DNA from: Struthio camelus
Taxonomy: Eukaryota > Chordata > Aves > Struthioniformes > Struthionidae
Direction: 5' to 3'
Length of the DNA: 64,000 bases
NCBI RefSeq assembly: GCF_040807025.1
Contig: NC_090964.1
Span: 7,581,214-7,645,213, forward strand
In this document: piece after piece, positions 25,801-37,560 of the stretch
Layout: each line of letters begins with the position of its first letter
How positions within the stretch are numbered: position 1 is the stretch's first letter
Position numbers and translations under genes: made by a program
Notes under the pieces: generated by a model
The model's database searches: none
What the model saw: only the letters and a program-made list of their open reading frames with translations
Told to the model about the DNA's origin: nothing

Positions 25801-28800
25801 ACCACTAGGCAGACCAAATTAACAGGACGCTTAAAAGGGCATGAGCAGTGCCTTATGATAAATAATGCTGATATCGCTGATAGCCTTAAGAACTTCCCTG
25901 CCACAATATGCAAAATAGATGCAAGCTCAGGACAAGAAAAAAAGAAAATGAACAGCGTAATGCAGAAATTTCAGAATACTAGCAGGATCTTCTTGCCATA
26001 TTTTGGTATAGATTGAATATATTTTATTATGGAGTTACTGGAAATATACAAGTAGTAGCAGCAGCAGGTACTGATTGTAACATACAATGAACTCAAAGCA
26101 ATAAATATCATCTTAGCTACACTGAAAGCGAGCAGCTAAATTTACTCTAATCTTAATATTGAAAGATTATCTCTAGATACTTGACACAGACACATGCCAC
26201 TACAGGACACTTTTCTTCCAGATTCAGCTGTTCTGGTAAGAAGTATAAAACAAAGAGTTACAGGAAAAAAAAAAACCTTTTTTTAAGATATTAACTGAAA
26301 GTTTAACACTAGTACTACCAAAATAGGCAAAACTAATTGAAATGAACAATTCTCAGGCTCTTGGTTATTAAAACATATTAAAATAAATAATAAAAAAAAA
26401 CACACACACACAAACAGAGCATACCTACTATGCCAGCACAAACCAAAAGGCAACCTTGAACAATTCCTTCCCACATGTTTGTTGCCTTCTCCCACCAGAC
26501 ATACCAGTTGGTGTTCAAGCAATCAATGTTTCACAGTTGAAAACATCCTCTTACTTTAAGGATTAGCCAGTAGGAGCTGCCATCACCACATCCATGTGAA
26601 AGGAGAAAGGGAAAGACCTCGAAACCACTTTCTACACATACTTGGCCTAATAGGATGTTACTAGCCCATAGCCCTATAGGCAGAGGTGTCCAAAGACTGT
26701 GATGTCGATCCCAGCTGAAGAGTCTGGATCACCTCATAACAAAACCAAAGAGGCTAGAAGAAAGAACATTTAAAATATTTGCCCAAGACAGCACTGCTAG
26801 TCTCTCAAAGATTCTCTTTGTCTTGACCTTCCCTTTATGTTAGGATTCACAATCGGCAAAGACGCTAAATATTTAGCATACTATTTAACTTCCTTCGTCT
26901 CATTTCCGAGTGCTCATTTGTCATGTTCATTAATCAACTCTTTCCTCTAAAAGCCTCGGTTAATATTAAAAAAAAAAAACTATTGCACATTTAAAGATCC
27001 ATACTGACCTCTCAAAAAGAGAGGGGAACAAAGGCAAATCTCAGACAAGTTCAGGCTGCTGCATATTTTTAAGTTTCAAGGTGCAGATCCCACGTATTCC
27101 AACTCATACCACAGCACAACTTTTTAGCAGAGCCACTGCACTTTCTGTAACACAAAGCAACCTTTAACGTATTTTGAAACGTATCCTACTCGTTTACTGC
27201 TAACGTAAGCTTAAAAGTCACTAAAGATTCAGTCAAAGTATAAAATAAGCACACAGCACCCATTAAAAACAGTTATCCACACTATTAAATGTCTCTGACA
27301 AGTAAGCTAACTCCTACAATTCTTTTATAATGCTAAGAAGATTCCAAATAAAACATCCAACATCATTCCCATAACTTCGAAGGTGAGGAGTTTGACAGTT
27401 TTAATAGCTGTTTCTTCATCATGCTGTCTGTTGTGGGCAGATGAGTCTACAGCACCACAGGTAGTGCAAGAAGTGAAGTACCACCACATTATGCCTTTTT
27501 CTACATAATCTTGTTCTCTAATTGCATTATTAATCTCCATCCTAAGTTTCCCCACTACCTATCAACTGCTTTTAAACATGGAAGGTAACTATTTTTAAAG
27601 GATGTGGCAAGATAAGCATATGCCTCATTACCACCTACAAATAAGAAAATATCTTGCAGGAAAAGGGACATACGTTAGTTTCCAAGTTGAAGACACCTGA
27701 CCTCAGAAAGCATTAAATGAAGCTTACAGCAGCTATATCACAGCCTTATCCTTGCAGGAATGATATTGATTAGTGTAGCCCATTTATTTGACCTCTATAA
27801 GGGAATTTAAGAAAGGCTTGGTAATTTGATACCAATTAAACTTAAACATTCAGACAACCAACAAAATAATTTTAGTTCTATAAAGCAATTTACGTAATCA
27901 CTGCTATCTTAAAAAGAGTCCTTTAAGAAAAGCACAAGAGAGAAAAAAAAAAAGGGGGGGGGGGGGCAAAATGCTCATACCTAGAATTCACTACAAATAC
28001 AAAAAAGCCTAAGGGAAAAAAAAGCTTGACTGAATTTTACTCCCTGCATGTTCTTGGGATTTGACTGTTAAATCAGGGAAAGGAATGCTTATCTTCCCAT
28101 TCAAATTTTCAGATAAGCCACCACTGTGTTAGACATCTGACTGTAGCAGCAACTGACCATCTTAGGATGACGCTATTTTTAGAGCCTTGGAATGTTGCTC
28201 CTAACATAAAAAATTAATAGACTTGTCTCGTACAGTTTCATACAATTCCTGCTTATTGCCATCCAATTCTCAGTGTAACACTTTTGAAAAAAAAGCTTTG
28301 GGATTTTCTTGATATATTAAAGTAACTTTATAATTCAGCAGAAATTAATTAAGCATTCTCCATTCTTTAGAGAAAAGAATCCCATGTTCATCCTTTGGGA
28401 GAATCAGACAAAGAGCCAGACCAAAACCTGTATTAGATACTAACCACCACTTTTCTTCAGTGAAGAAATTAACTTAATGCTATGAATACAATAAACTTGG
28501 GATTATTGTAGATAATCACAAACATGATTTTTTTTTCCTAGCTTAACATAGGAAAAACATAGTAATCAAGTGATTAAATAATGATAGAAACTGGCATCTC
28601 ATCTCTATCCCTCTAACTTACAATGCCTTTAACGAAGTGATTCTGTCCTAACAAACCTAGATAAGATAAACATAGCCAAACTGACTAAAATTTGGTATGT
28701 AACAGCCTGATACATTCTTACAATTTCTAGGGCAAATCTAGAAGTAGGCAGTTAACGATACAGTAATAAGCTTGTTTAGGTAGCACTTGAAACTTGCCTT

Positions 28801-31800
28801 TGGGCACCTGGCATTTGAACTTGGAACAGTTACTGTAAATGACTGTGTCCCCTCCCTACCCCTCAAATTTGCAAACAGAGTACAGAATGTGCTTTGGCTA
28901 CAGTCCAAGGGACCTATTTCCAAACCTCTCCACAAATGAAGCATCTCTACTATTTACAGGAGAGAACTGCAAACTTTTGTCACTGAGACTGAGAAGCCCA
29001 AGTAAAATTTCTGTGCTTGGCATTTAAGTATTCTTCAAATTTGTGAGCATGCATCGCTTCTGCGGGACAAAAAACAAAGATCCCTGCCTGGTTTTGGTAT
29101 ACCATAACCTAATTTAGAGAGCTAAGACAACCAATGAGTTGGACGGGTTAGCAATGAAGAGCTGCTCAAGCTTCATCCCATGCACTGCTCCTTCTCCACC
29201 AAGAGTCAAGTCATTCAAGTTGCCAGGTTGACTTAGAGTTAACCCAGAAGATCCAATACTAAGCGCTCAAAATGAGTTTCATGTCAAAATGCTAGCCAAA
29301 AGCAACAAACTGAGGGGTTCAAAATTCTGATAAAATAAGGAATACAGCTAAAAATACAACTGCTTCCAAATCAGAAAGTAAATGGCAATGTCCACAGAAG
29401 AATGTGCCTGTAGGGGAAAAAAAAAAATAGCTCAGATTCTCAAAACTCACTGAAACAGAGGCGCAGTTTTGAACCTGCACATCCTCCTCACAGCGTACTC
29501 AAAAGTTCCAGCTAGGAAAAACGTTATCTTAGATTGAAATGGTGTTGGAATTTTTATTTTAGAGCAGATATAATAGCAGGGTTTTGGTGGAGGCTTTCTT
29601 CCTTTTTTAATTTGCTCTTCATTGCTTCTAGTTCCAACGTAAGTATTGTGCAAATCACTTATTAAAAGGTACCTCTATGAATGTATTCTATATCCCTTGG
29701 GATACAGTATCTAAGTTTTTCATTCGCAGAGTAGAACCTCCTCCTTCAGGACATTTTGCTTCATCTCATTAAGCTACAGTACAGCATGTCTCACTGGAGT
29801 GAGTAATACAAGCTTTGAAAGACTAAAGAAATACATTTATGCTTACTTTGATTTTATTTTTAGACAAAACCACGTTAAAAAAAAAAAAACTATTTCCTTT
29901 ATTTAAAAAAGCAGCTCTCAAAGTACAGACTATCAAACTCTAGCCAAAGTAGTAATGCTTTAACAGAGCCAAAAAAGTCTGAAGCTGATCCAGTAGCACT
30001 GACTGATCTCATTAGCTCTTCTCATGAAAATATACAGATATGACTTCACTCCTGGATTACACTCCTATATTTAGTTTATACCTAATATGGATATTTAGTG
30101 TACAGAACTAAGCCATTTCCTTTCCTCGTGTAAAGTTCCTTGCCCTTTGTCTAATCAACAATACAAGGAATAAGTTCGAACTCTTAGAGAACTCACACAC
30201 AAAGACATCTGCAAGTAATAGCAGTTTAGCTTATGTTTTTAACTTCAGCATAAATAAACATAGCATACAGAGCTATGAAATCAGATTGTGCCACAACTGC
30301 ACGTTTAACCCATCAGGAAAAAAAAAAAACTCAAAACAAATTTAACAGATTTAGCTATTATTCTTCAAAGGAGAAAATATTCTAAATAACAGATTTAAAG
30401 CTCCTGAAATCAGAACTTTATTTGAACTCATATCAAGGAAAACAGAGCCATCGTTTTGTTTTGAGGTTTTAACTGTTAAAAGGTTTATAAACTCCTGATA
30501 CAACTATTGAGCACAAAAGGATTACCCAATACCTTTTTTTCCCCCCCTCAGGGAAAATATATATTTTCGAAGTTATGAATATTCATAATTTGAGAAAAAT
30601 GCAAGAAAAAACTTAACTGGAATAATAAATTTGCTATGGGTTATTTAAAAAGAACTTAGAAGATGAAAATCAGTTTACTTGGATAGCAAATACAGAAGTA
30701 AATTTCTTCTTCCATGGATGGTCAACTTGCAATCAAACATCACCTTAACTAAATACTTAGACAAACTAAGCGAAGGGACTCAATTTAAAAAACAGTTCTC
30801 ACAGTTCCAAATGCCCCTACATTTGCAGACAAAAACACCTTGCTTTCTCCTACACTGTCTAGTTAGAGTTTTATAGAATTGCATTGCTCATCTGGACACT
30901 ACAGGCTTATCAGTTGCAGGGCCTAATCAGCAACTGACCACCTCATCAAAAATAAACAAACAAAAAACCCAGCAACAACAAAAATTTGGGTTACTGACAA
31001 GTATAGATATTGAATCGCTTTGGTGGATTTCTAAGGGGTTATGTCCAGCCCAACCAGAATTTGGAATTCATGCAGGCACCATTATAAAAGCATGTAGGCC
31101 TTGTGTTAGCCACATCAGAGCAAATAACTGTCTCATTCAAAAGAGAATCTGAACGTGGTCTCACCAGTGAGACAACAACAAGAGCTCAGGGCTCTTTCTG
31201 TCCCTTTTGACTAATGTAAACTTTTAAAATCAAACTTGAACCCTCAAAGTACAAAAGTCACTTTTCAAAGTACATAAATTACTATTTAGCTAAAAGTTCA
31301 ATTAATTCCCTGGTTAGACTCTCCCAAACACAGGTTTTTGTGAAGGACAACTCAGCCTTCGAAAATCCACGAGTTCAAAAACAAGAGCCAGCTACAGAAC
31401 AGACTACTTCTCCGTTCGTCCTATTCACATGAAAAGACAGTAACACCTTGCAAATAATACAAGGAAAACTCTTTCTTCCCTTAGTGTTTCTTCCAGAAGA
31501 CTAGGTCAGAATAGCCGATAGAAGATCAGACAGTCATATTGAATCACTTCAGGCTGTGAGAGTAATAATTACTAACTTCTTAGGATGCTAATATTGTCAC
31601 AGTGCTGCCCACTGAAAGATTATCAGACCCTCCCACTCACTTCCTAACAGTGAGTTTATATGAACGTTCCTCACCCGCATGTTACTTCTCAACAGACAAG
31701 TATCTCTCGTCAGTTTTCTCTACCTACAGAGGAGACATCTCTTTTGAGAGGCTTCTCATTCTTTTCAAGTATTTTCCTATTATCTTTGACATCACATTAA

Positions 31801-34800
31801 GTATATTCTTCCCTGCTTCCGTGAATTCCTTATTACACATACACACAGTTACAAGCAGACATACAAAAGCATCGAGCCTAAGACTCAGACTGCTTAGGTC
31901 CTTGATGTGCATCTTTTCAATGACTTTTTGCAGAGCTTCAAGTCTGTCCCACAACAAGTGTTCGGAGACGCAGAAGCTTGCTTCTCTTGCTCCTTCAAGC
32001 CTTCTAGTGCACAGCCCGAGACATCTCCCATCTATGAAAACTGAGAATAGGCTCGTCTTTTACAGTTGTATCTATGTTCAGAGAATGCATCTGAGGTTTA
32101 CTGCATTTGTAGCAAATAACTCAGAAGTACCACCTCAGACGACCATACAATCCTAACCGTCAGATTATCAGGCTGTGAAGGGCAATGAGCTGAAATTTAG
32201 GAACTCCGCCAGTTCTCATACCACTCTGTGAGGAAAGGAGGAAAAGTGCACAAGTGTCAGACAGCTTTCAACTGCAAAGTAAAACAGAAGGTCTCTTGAC
32301 AATCTAACTGAATTGTCAAGATGTTAACCACTGGAAAGCGAAGGATATATACCAGTGAATAAAACAACTGCCACTGAAGTTTATTCAGAAGCAATTTCTG
32401 ACTGAAGAAAAGATAACTCATCTGTGTAAGCCCTCTGGAAATGACTGTTAGTTTTTTACTTTTCAATATTTTGGGAAAAAAAGTAAAATTTAAACTTGAA
32501 ACCATCTCAATATTTGTAAACTGAATGCTGTACCAAGGGCATTAGTTTCTGTATTAGAAATTAGACTCAAATCACAAAGAGAAGTCGTTTTCTGGCTATA
32601 AGCACTCTCCCAGGTGGAATCCTAAGGAGCATAGCTCGCTGGCCAAAGAGGAGAAAAAAATGGATTTATTGCAATTAAGCACAGGATATACCAAGATGCT
32701 TATGCCTCAGCTTATAAAGGGATCCCTTATGATACTCCTGTATTTCCTCAAAAGCAATAACCTGCACGTGAAGTTTTGTTATCTATACCAAATGCATATC
32801 AAAGGCAGGCTGAGAAAATTCTCAGGTGCAGAGGTTATTACATCATAAGCTCCAAAGGATAATCTTGTATGTAAGGAAGAGACTTATCTAATCGGATTAT
32901 CAAGTAGCAGGACTGCCCTGACAAGATTGTATCTGAGGAACAACATTGCATGTCTCTAGTCATGTTACTTCCTAGTATAGAACATCTTTTTAATTTTATG
33001 GCTATACTGCAGTTGACAAAAGAAAACAAAAAAAAAACAATAACGACAAATTAGTTCATGGAATGGTTCGTTATAAATCAATATACAGTAGCTATACTAC
33101 TCCAGAGTGGCACAACTGAGCAAGGATACTCACAGGCAATGAGCCAGAGACAAAGCCAAATCTGAATGCTAGCAATTCAGGCAAATTGTATTCTTTCTCT
33201 CACCCAGCACTGAAGCAGCTGCTGTCCGCTACTAGAGACGTACACATGCATACATCCCTTTCCTGCCATGGGCTCTAACATTTCATTGAACAACAGACCA
33301 CAAAATGGATCCAGCTCCTAGAAGGCAAACAGTTCACTTGCCAATTCTGTTTAATTTGGATATACAAAGTGTGGATAGGCTTCTGTTTACAATCATCGCG
33401 TGTGCTTTAGAGTTGAGTACCTTACCAAATGTGAATTCACAGCATTTTTCTATGGACAGTACAATTCACAGGCCAACTGTGCTTTAGATAGAGATGCTAT
33501 CTGATTTTCTAAATAGGTGTCCAATTTTGCAATGAAAAAAGCTTACTTGAAAGCTGCCAGATATCCAGGGTTCAATTAATTTGCAAGTACAGACACATTA
33601 TGCAGTTTAAGAAGAAAGCATCTCCCTTAACGATTACCCATATGTAACCCATGCATGTTACCTTAACCCAACACCTCGTGCTAACAGATACACAATTAAG
33701 AATTACTTGTTCGTTGAGTTTTTTTTTTTTCCTTAAACACTGAACTTGTTGATCACCTGTGTCTTCACTTTGCTATTACAAAAGAACTCAGTCACTGACT
33801 GCCCTCTGAAACACCACGGGTTGAGCTCTGGCAGCTTCCATCCATGTCTCTTTTGTACACCATCTTAAACAAACTGTACAAGCAGTTGTATAAGCTCTGT
33901 TCCATGGTTTCACAGACGAGTGGTTCTGTTTGACCAAATCAGTTTGCCACACTTTTTATTTACAATAAAAATCCAGACACGATCAACTAAATTGCAATTA
34001 TTACAAGTGGCCTGTAAGAGTTGTACCGAATCACAATGCTCTAGTTTCTGCATGCCTGTTCATTACATTGCAGTCTTCACTACTCTAAAATGCCACCAGG
34101 GCATGTACAATATTCTTATTAGACAATGGAAGTGGGCCTCCCTTATTAATAAAACATGTGAACATAGTAGGAAACTAACTGAAATCAGATACATCACTAG
34201 TTTTGCCTAATCAGCTCTCAGAGGAAAGACTTGACAAATATTTACACTAAGTTAAAAGAGGCTGCAGGCAGCCCACCAGCACTCTAATGAAAAAAATGCT
34301 CAAGTTACTCATGAGATTAAGACAGACACCATTCACCTCAATTCCAGCACTGTACTACTAACATTTTCTTATCTAAATATCCTAACTCTGCATATGCTTT
34401 TATCACAGAATATGAAAATACAAGTTATAACAGACTGATACACTGTCTTCTTGAACGAACCAAAGCAATCTGCGGGTGCCTAACAGTTATTTCTAACTGA
34501 AAGCTAACCATGTGTGCGCTCCTCACCATGCTGTGCCACCCCTCCTTCACCAATTCTGTTACTGATCACAATTAAATAAGATGCAAACCCAACATTTTGG
34601 GCATGAAGCCAAACAGTTTCTCCTGCTGCTTCATAGGTTTGTTTCTCAAGCTTTAATCCATACCTTTGTTTCATGTTAGTCTGGCTGCTACAATCTTTTG
34701 TATGCAGGTCATACAGTTGCCGCCCTTCAGCCGCAGGCATTTGGCACAGATTTCTTTTTTGGTCAAGAAGTCTTTCCATTACCTCTGTATGAAGAGCTTC

Positions 34801-37036
34801 ACTGGCTAACAGCACACAGGTTGAACCAAGACCCCATATACAGTTCTAGAAGTGATTATCTATATTGTGAAGTCTTGTTCTAATACTCACTCAAAAACTT
34901 CATGATTCTTCTAGGCTGTACCTGTATTCAGGTGGAAAACGTGGAATAGATGAAAGCAGACTACTTGTGCTTCCTATTTACAGGACACAAATCTAGTGCT
35001 CTTCTAGACAGACACTATTAACTTTATTGACTAACCATAAATATTTTTCTTGCATTTATATGAAGTGATCATCTTAAGAGGCTAGATGGGTAGAAGGTAA
35101 GACTTCTATTAAGCTTTAGGAAAAAAAACAAAAAACAAAAAACACTGCTCAACCAGCTTAAGCACAGTGGGGGACAGGTAGCAACAGCCAGACAGATGAA
35201 ACAAGTTAACTATACTGACACATGCTAGGGGTGTGGAGTGTCCTTCCTCTGCAGGATTTTCCAGGAAAATAATCTTTACCTGAGGATCATGAAGACAGAC
35301 AAGAATAACTTCTTTTTTAATTTGAGCTCTGCCCTCAAGGCAGACAGTATACAGCTTGCAATAGTCATTCATAACACTGGAAAAAGGCTTCCTTGAGGGA
35401 CACGGTACTCGCTGATAATCCTGAAAATAGCCCTCTTAAATCCATGCCACTAAAGATGTTTCAACTGAGAACGATAAAGTTTTCCTATTTTTTAATCTTT
35501 CACATATTCTAATGTCTTTATTGGGCCAATACTGATTTAATCAGAAACGATACATCTTCTTCCACGCTACTTCTCATGCATGAAATAACCTCTTTAAATA
35601 GATCCACAAAGCTTATACCTCCCCCCAAATCTTTTGGCCATCACTGATTTCTGCTAAAAAGGAAACAAAAAAAAAAAAAAGAGGAAAAAAAAAAATCAGC
35701 CTATCAGCTTGAGGACAGATGAAGGTAAATTGGCACATTATACATGCTATATTAAAAAGATACTGTTATAAATAATTTATAGTAATCTATAAATTAACTG
35801 CTGTATCAGTAAGCTCTAACCTCCACACTGAAATATTTTGACTAAATTCAGGTCTGGAATTCTCCACTGCAATGTCTTCCCTATGTCCTGTTACTGCATC
35901 TTAAAACCACTAGTGAGCCCGAAAAGGATGAATTCAACATCTTTAGAGCATCATTTAATAAATAAAATTTATATTTAATGACTTATTTGCAAAGCTGTAT
36001 CTAGTCTGGTAGAGCTTTTCATGTCTGCCACCATGGCTTTTTCTAATAAGCAATTCCCAAAAACTCAGATGAAGGCTTTCCATTATTTTCGTACTGCAAT
36101 AGGAAGAAACTTCACCAGAAGAATTAGAAGTGTGAAGAAAGCCTCTTTGCATATACAAAGTATATGTAAATAAGGAAAACAAAAGATAAATGCTGCTTAT
36201 TCCCTGCCTTCTTAATATGAAGTAAAAAGGAAGATGTTGCATCGCTAGAGCCCCAGAAGATGCAAAATATTGCATCATACCGCCATACATTAATGCAAAA
36301 CACGTGGAGATACCATATGGTATCCTCGCTAGATAAGGGCAGTACAACACATGCTCTGTTCTTCTAGTTGAGGGGAAAAACCGGCGAGGCATTGGCGCGC
36401 GTGGGTTCGGCCAGGGCACCCAGGGGCTCCCACTGCCGCCACCTCCACCTGCGCACCGCGCGGAAAGCGCGCGGGCTACGCGGCTGCCCAGCCCCAGCCC
36501 TGCGAGGTACCAGCTGCAGCGCTCGCCCGCCTCTCCTGGGCTCCCGGGAAAGAAATTTCCAGCAAAAACACACACACACACAGACACTTTTCAGAAGTGA
36601 GCGCCGGGGCGGCTCGCGCTGCCCCTCGCCCCCCCCCCCCCCGGCAGAGCCGCCCTGAGGGCAGCCCCCCGCCCGCGACGCCCCGGCGTGAGGGGGGGGG
36701 GGAAAGGCAGAGACGGGCTCCCCCCGCCCGGCACCGCGGAGGGGCGGCGGCGGCAACAATAGGCGCGGAGCGGCGGGAGGGAGGCGGCCGCGCCCGTTCC
36801 CGCCGCCAGCAAGTTGCTGAGGGAAACTTGGAGCCGCCGGACGGCGGCGGGGTGGGGGGAGGGGAGGGGGCGTCGGGCGGGAAACCGGCGGAGGGGGAAG
36901 GGAGGGCGGGGGGGGGGGGGGCGTCCAACGGTCGGGAGCGAGACGGGGACCGGCCGCGCCTTACCTTGACGAAGAGCTCGATGACGGGCTCCTTGTCGCC
37001 CTCCTTGAGCCCGTTAACGGGCACGGACAGCGCCAT
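8201..37036 (-). CDS. CLIC4: CLIC4, chloride intracellular channel 4 (whole gene, six coding exons)
   Basis: The coding sequence is the join of 36965-37036, 20036-20145, 14088-14213, 12557-12663, 9173-9354 and 8201-8365 on the minus strand. This gives 762 nt, 253 residues plus TAA, the same length as the mammalian protein. All ten internal boundaries are GT/AG and every phase joins. The protein has a glutathione-S-transferase fold, with a thioredoxin-like N-terminal half (about 16-105) and an all-helical C-terminal half. The redox cysteine motif NCPFSQ places Cys at residue 35, and it heads the putative membrane segment through about residue 60. The nuclear localisation motif KVVAKKYR falls at residues 199-206. 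CLIC4 moves between cytosol, membranes and nucleus and acts in tubulogenesis, redox signalling and TGF-beta signalling. It is CLIC4 rather than CLIC5 or CLIC6 because of [12 protein letters not shown], the [18 protein letters not shown] region and SMEDI. SRRM1 lies upstream on the same strand. Confidence 0.97.
8366..9172 (-). other. CLIC4: CLIC4 intron 5 (0.8 kb)
   Basis: A GT-AG intron, donor GTAAGTGG and acceptor TTCTAG. It contains a perfect 20-bp tandem duplication at 9024-9063. Nothing coding. Confidence 0.92.
9024..9063. repeat. Exact 20-bp tandem duplication
   Basis: AACTACAGTTACATTTATAT occurs twice in direct succession without a mismatch, in CLIC4 intron 5. It is probably a recent replication-slippage duplication. 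Confidence 0.9.
9173..9354 (-). CDS. CLIC4: CLIC4 exon 5 (residues 139-199)
   Basis: The exon is 182 nt, starting CC (completing Ala139) and ending AAG|GTAAGT. It encodes [20 protein letters not shown], then [39 protein letters not shown] and Lys199. The [19 protein letters not shown] block is the CLIC signature in the C-terminal domain. 'AIS' replaces 'KFS' of the mammalian protein as I recall it. Confidence 0.97.
9355..12556 (-). other. CLIC4: CLIC4 intron 4 (3.2 kb)
   Basis: A GT-AG intron with donor GTAGGT and acceptor TTTGTAG. It is AT-rich. I see no further gene, RNA or recognisable repeat. Confidence 0.9.
12557..12663 (-). CDS. CLIC4: CLIC4 exon 4 (residues 103-139)
   Basis: The exon is 107 nt. 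The first G completes Lys103, then it encodes [20 protein letters not shown] and continues [15 protein letters not shown], ending in G|GTAGGT. This is the first helical part of the C-terminal domain. The PESNTAG and FAKFSAF motifs are diagnostic for CLIC proteins, and SRPEANE favours CLIC4. Confidence 0.97.
12664..14087 (-). other. CLIC4: CLIC4 intron 3 (1.4 kb)
   Basis: A GT-AG intron with donor GTAAGTG. It holds a degenerate 20-bp tandem repeat at 13810-13855 and nothing else I can name. Confidence 0.9.
13810..13855. repeat. Degenerate 20-bp tandem repeat (about 2.3 copies)
   Basis: GAAGGGTGACAGAAGTCTAA is followed by GAAGGGTGACAAGAGTCTAG and a partial GAAGGA. It lies in CLIC4 intron 3. 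Confidence 0.8.
14088..14213 (-). CDS. CLIC4: CLIC4 exon 3 (residues 61-103)
   Basis: The exon is 126 nt. Its first base completes Arg61, then it encodes [19 protein letters not shown], a loop reading [14 protein letters not shown] and LEEVLCPP, and it ends AA|GTAAGTG. This is the end of the thioredoxin-like half and the proline-rich linker. The cis-proline region (APGTHPPF) is intact. Relative to the mammalian sequence as I recall it, there are conservative changes (TYNGEVR for TFNSEVK). Confidence 0.97.
14214..20035 (-). other. CLIC4: CLIC4 intron 2 (5.8 kb)
   Basis: A GT-AG intron with donor GTAAGG and acceptor CTGTAG. It contains an A run followed by (AT)n at 16808-16850, an A25 run at 18453-18477, a G run near 16024-16036 and A-rich sequence near 16887-16938. 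I see no coding exon or RNA gene. Confidence 0.9.
16808..16850. repeat. A run plus (AT)n microsatellite
   Basis: About 13 A residues are followed by about 15 AT units, in CLIC4 intron 2. A second A/CAAA-rich tract follows at about 16887-16938. Confidence 0.9.
20036..20145 (-). CDS. CLIC4: CLIC4 exon 2 (residues 25-61, Cys35 and membrane segment)
   Basis: The exon is 110 nt, acceptor GCAG|GCT and donor AG|GTAAGG. It encodes [17 protein letters not shown] and continues through [10 protein letters not shown] to VDLK plus two bases of Arg61. Cys35 is the redox-active residue of the CLIC family, and the following hydrophobic stretch is the proposed single membrane-spanning segment. The exon is too short to stand out as an open frame on its own. 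I located it from the family sequence, and its phase joins both neighbours. Confidence 0.97.
20146..36964 (-). other. CLIC4: CLIC4 intron 1 (16.8 kb)
   Basis: The donor is GTAAGG at 36964 and the acceptor is TTTTGCAG at 20146. The intron is mostly AT-rich with homopolymers, including A/G runs at 27943-27966 and poly(A) tracts near 29879 and 30320. I see no convincing exon. Two stretches remain open for unusual lengths (31602-32156 on plus and 31724-32059 on minus) but lack homology I can name. The right-hand 600 bp belong to the CpG island. Confidence 0.9.
36965..37036 (-). CDS. CLIC4: CLIC4 exon 1 coding part (residues 1-24)
   Basis: The ATG is at 37036. The exon encodes [20 protein letters not shown] and then LFVK. 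It ends AAG and is followed by the donor GTAAGG, phase 0. Mammalian CLIC4 as I recall it begins MALSMPLNGLKEEDKEP, so start and frame are secure. The exon sits inside the CpG island. Reading on past 36965 in the same frame gives a GC-rich intronic peptide that is not real. Confidence 0.97.
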
Positions 37037-37173
37037 GCTTCAGCCTCCGCCTGCCTCTCGCCTCGCCTCGCCCGGTGCTGCCAGCCGGGACGGCGACGCG
37101 CCACCGCTCGCCTTTCCCCCGCCCTGCGCGACTGCGCCCGACGCCGCCCGCCCAGCCCAGCCCGCCGCGGCCC

Positions 37174-37246
37174 GGGGAGAGGGGGGCGGGGCCTGCGCTC
37201 GGGGAGAGGGGGGCGGGGCCTGCGCTCGGGGGCGGGGCCGGCGCTG
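37174..37246. repeat. 27-bp GC-box tandem repeat in the CLIC4 promoter
   Basis: Two exact 27-bp units (37174-37200 and 37201-37227) and a shortened third (37228-37246) each contain GGGGCGGGGC, an Sp1/KLF-type GC box, followed by a G/C-rich linker ending in GCGCTC or GCGCTG. It lies 138-210 bp upstream of the CLIC4 ATG and may be at or near the transcription start. Confidence 0.85.
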
Positions 37247-37560
37247 AGCGGGGGCAACGGTTTCTGTGGCGGGGCGGAGGGCGCGGCGCGAGCCGGGGCG
37301 GGGGGAGGGGGCTGGAGCCGCCTCAGGGCGCGGCCGCCGCCGCGGCGGTGCCCCATGGCCCTGAGGGCTGCGCCCGGGCTTGGCCCCCCCCCCCCCAGCG
37401 GCAAAGGGGGGGGACCCCTACCCCCTTTCTTCCCCCCCTCCCCAAACCGGGACAACCCCCTCGGCGCCGGGAACCGTCCGGCCGCGGCCCTGCGGGTCGC
37501 CGCTGCCGCCACAGCGCAGCCCCCGCGCCGGGGCCTCACCACTAGAAGCCTTTTTTTTTT

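Larger units (their letters stand above)
36360..37560 (-). promoter_or_regulatory. CLIC4: CLIC4 CpG-island promoter, 5' UTR and first exon
   Basis: CpG density rises sharply at about 36380 and falls after about 37550. The block surrounds the CLIC4 initiation codon at 37036, as expected for a broadly expressed TATA-less promoter. GC boxes (GGGGCGGGGC on plus) cluster at 37184-37240, upstream of the ATG. I see no TATA box at a sensible distance. The transcription start cannot be fixed from sequence, but is probably within a few hundred bases upstream of 37036. Long frames on both strands here are a consequence of high GC. Confidence 0.85.

Noticed and set aside
34504-34815. 103-codon minus-strand frame in CLIC4 intron 1, with 'cagactaacatg' reminiscent of a reptilian SINE
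   Set aside because: The frame has no family I recognise and no splice context. The SINE-like word is too short to support a call.
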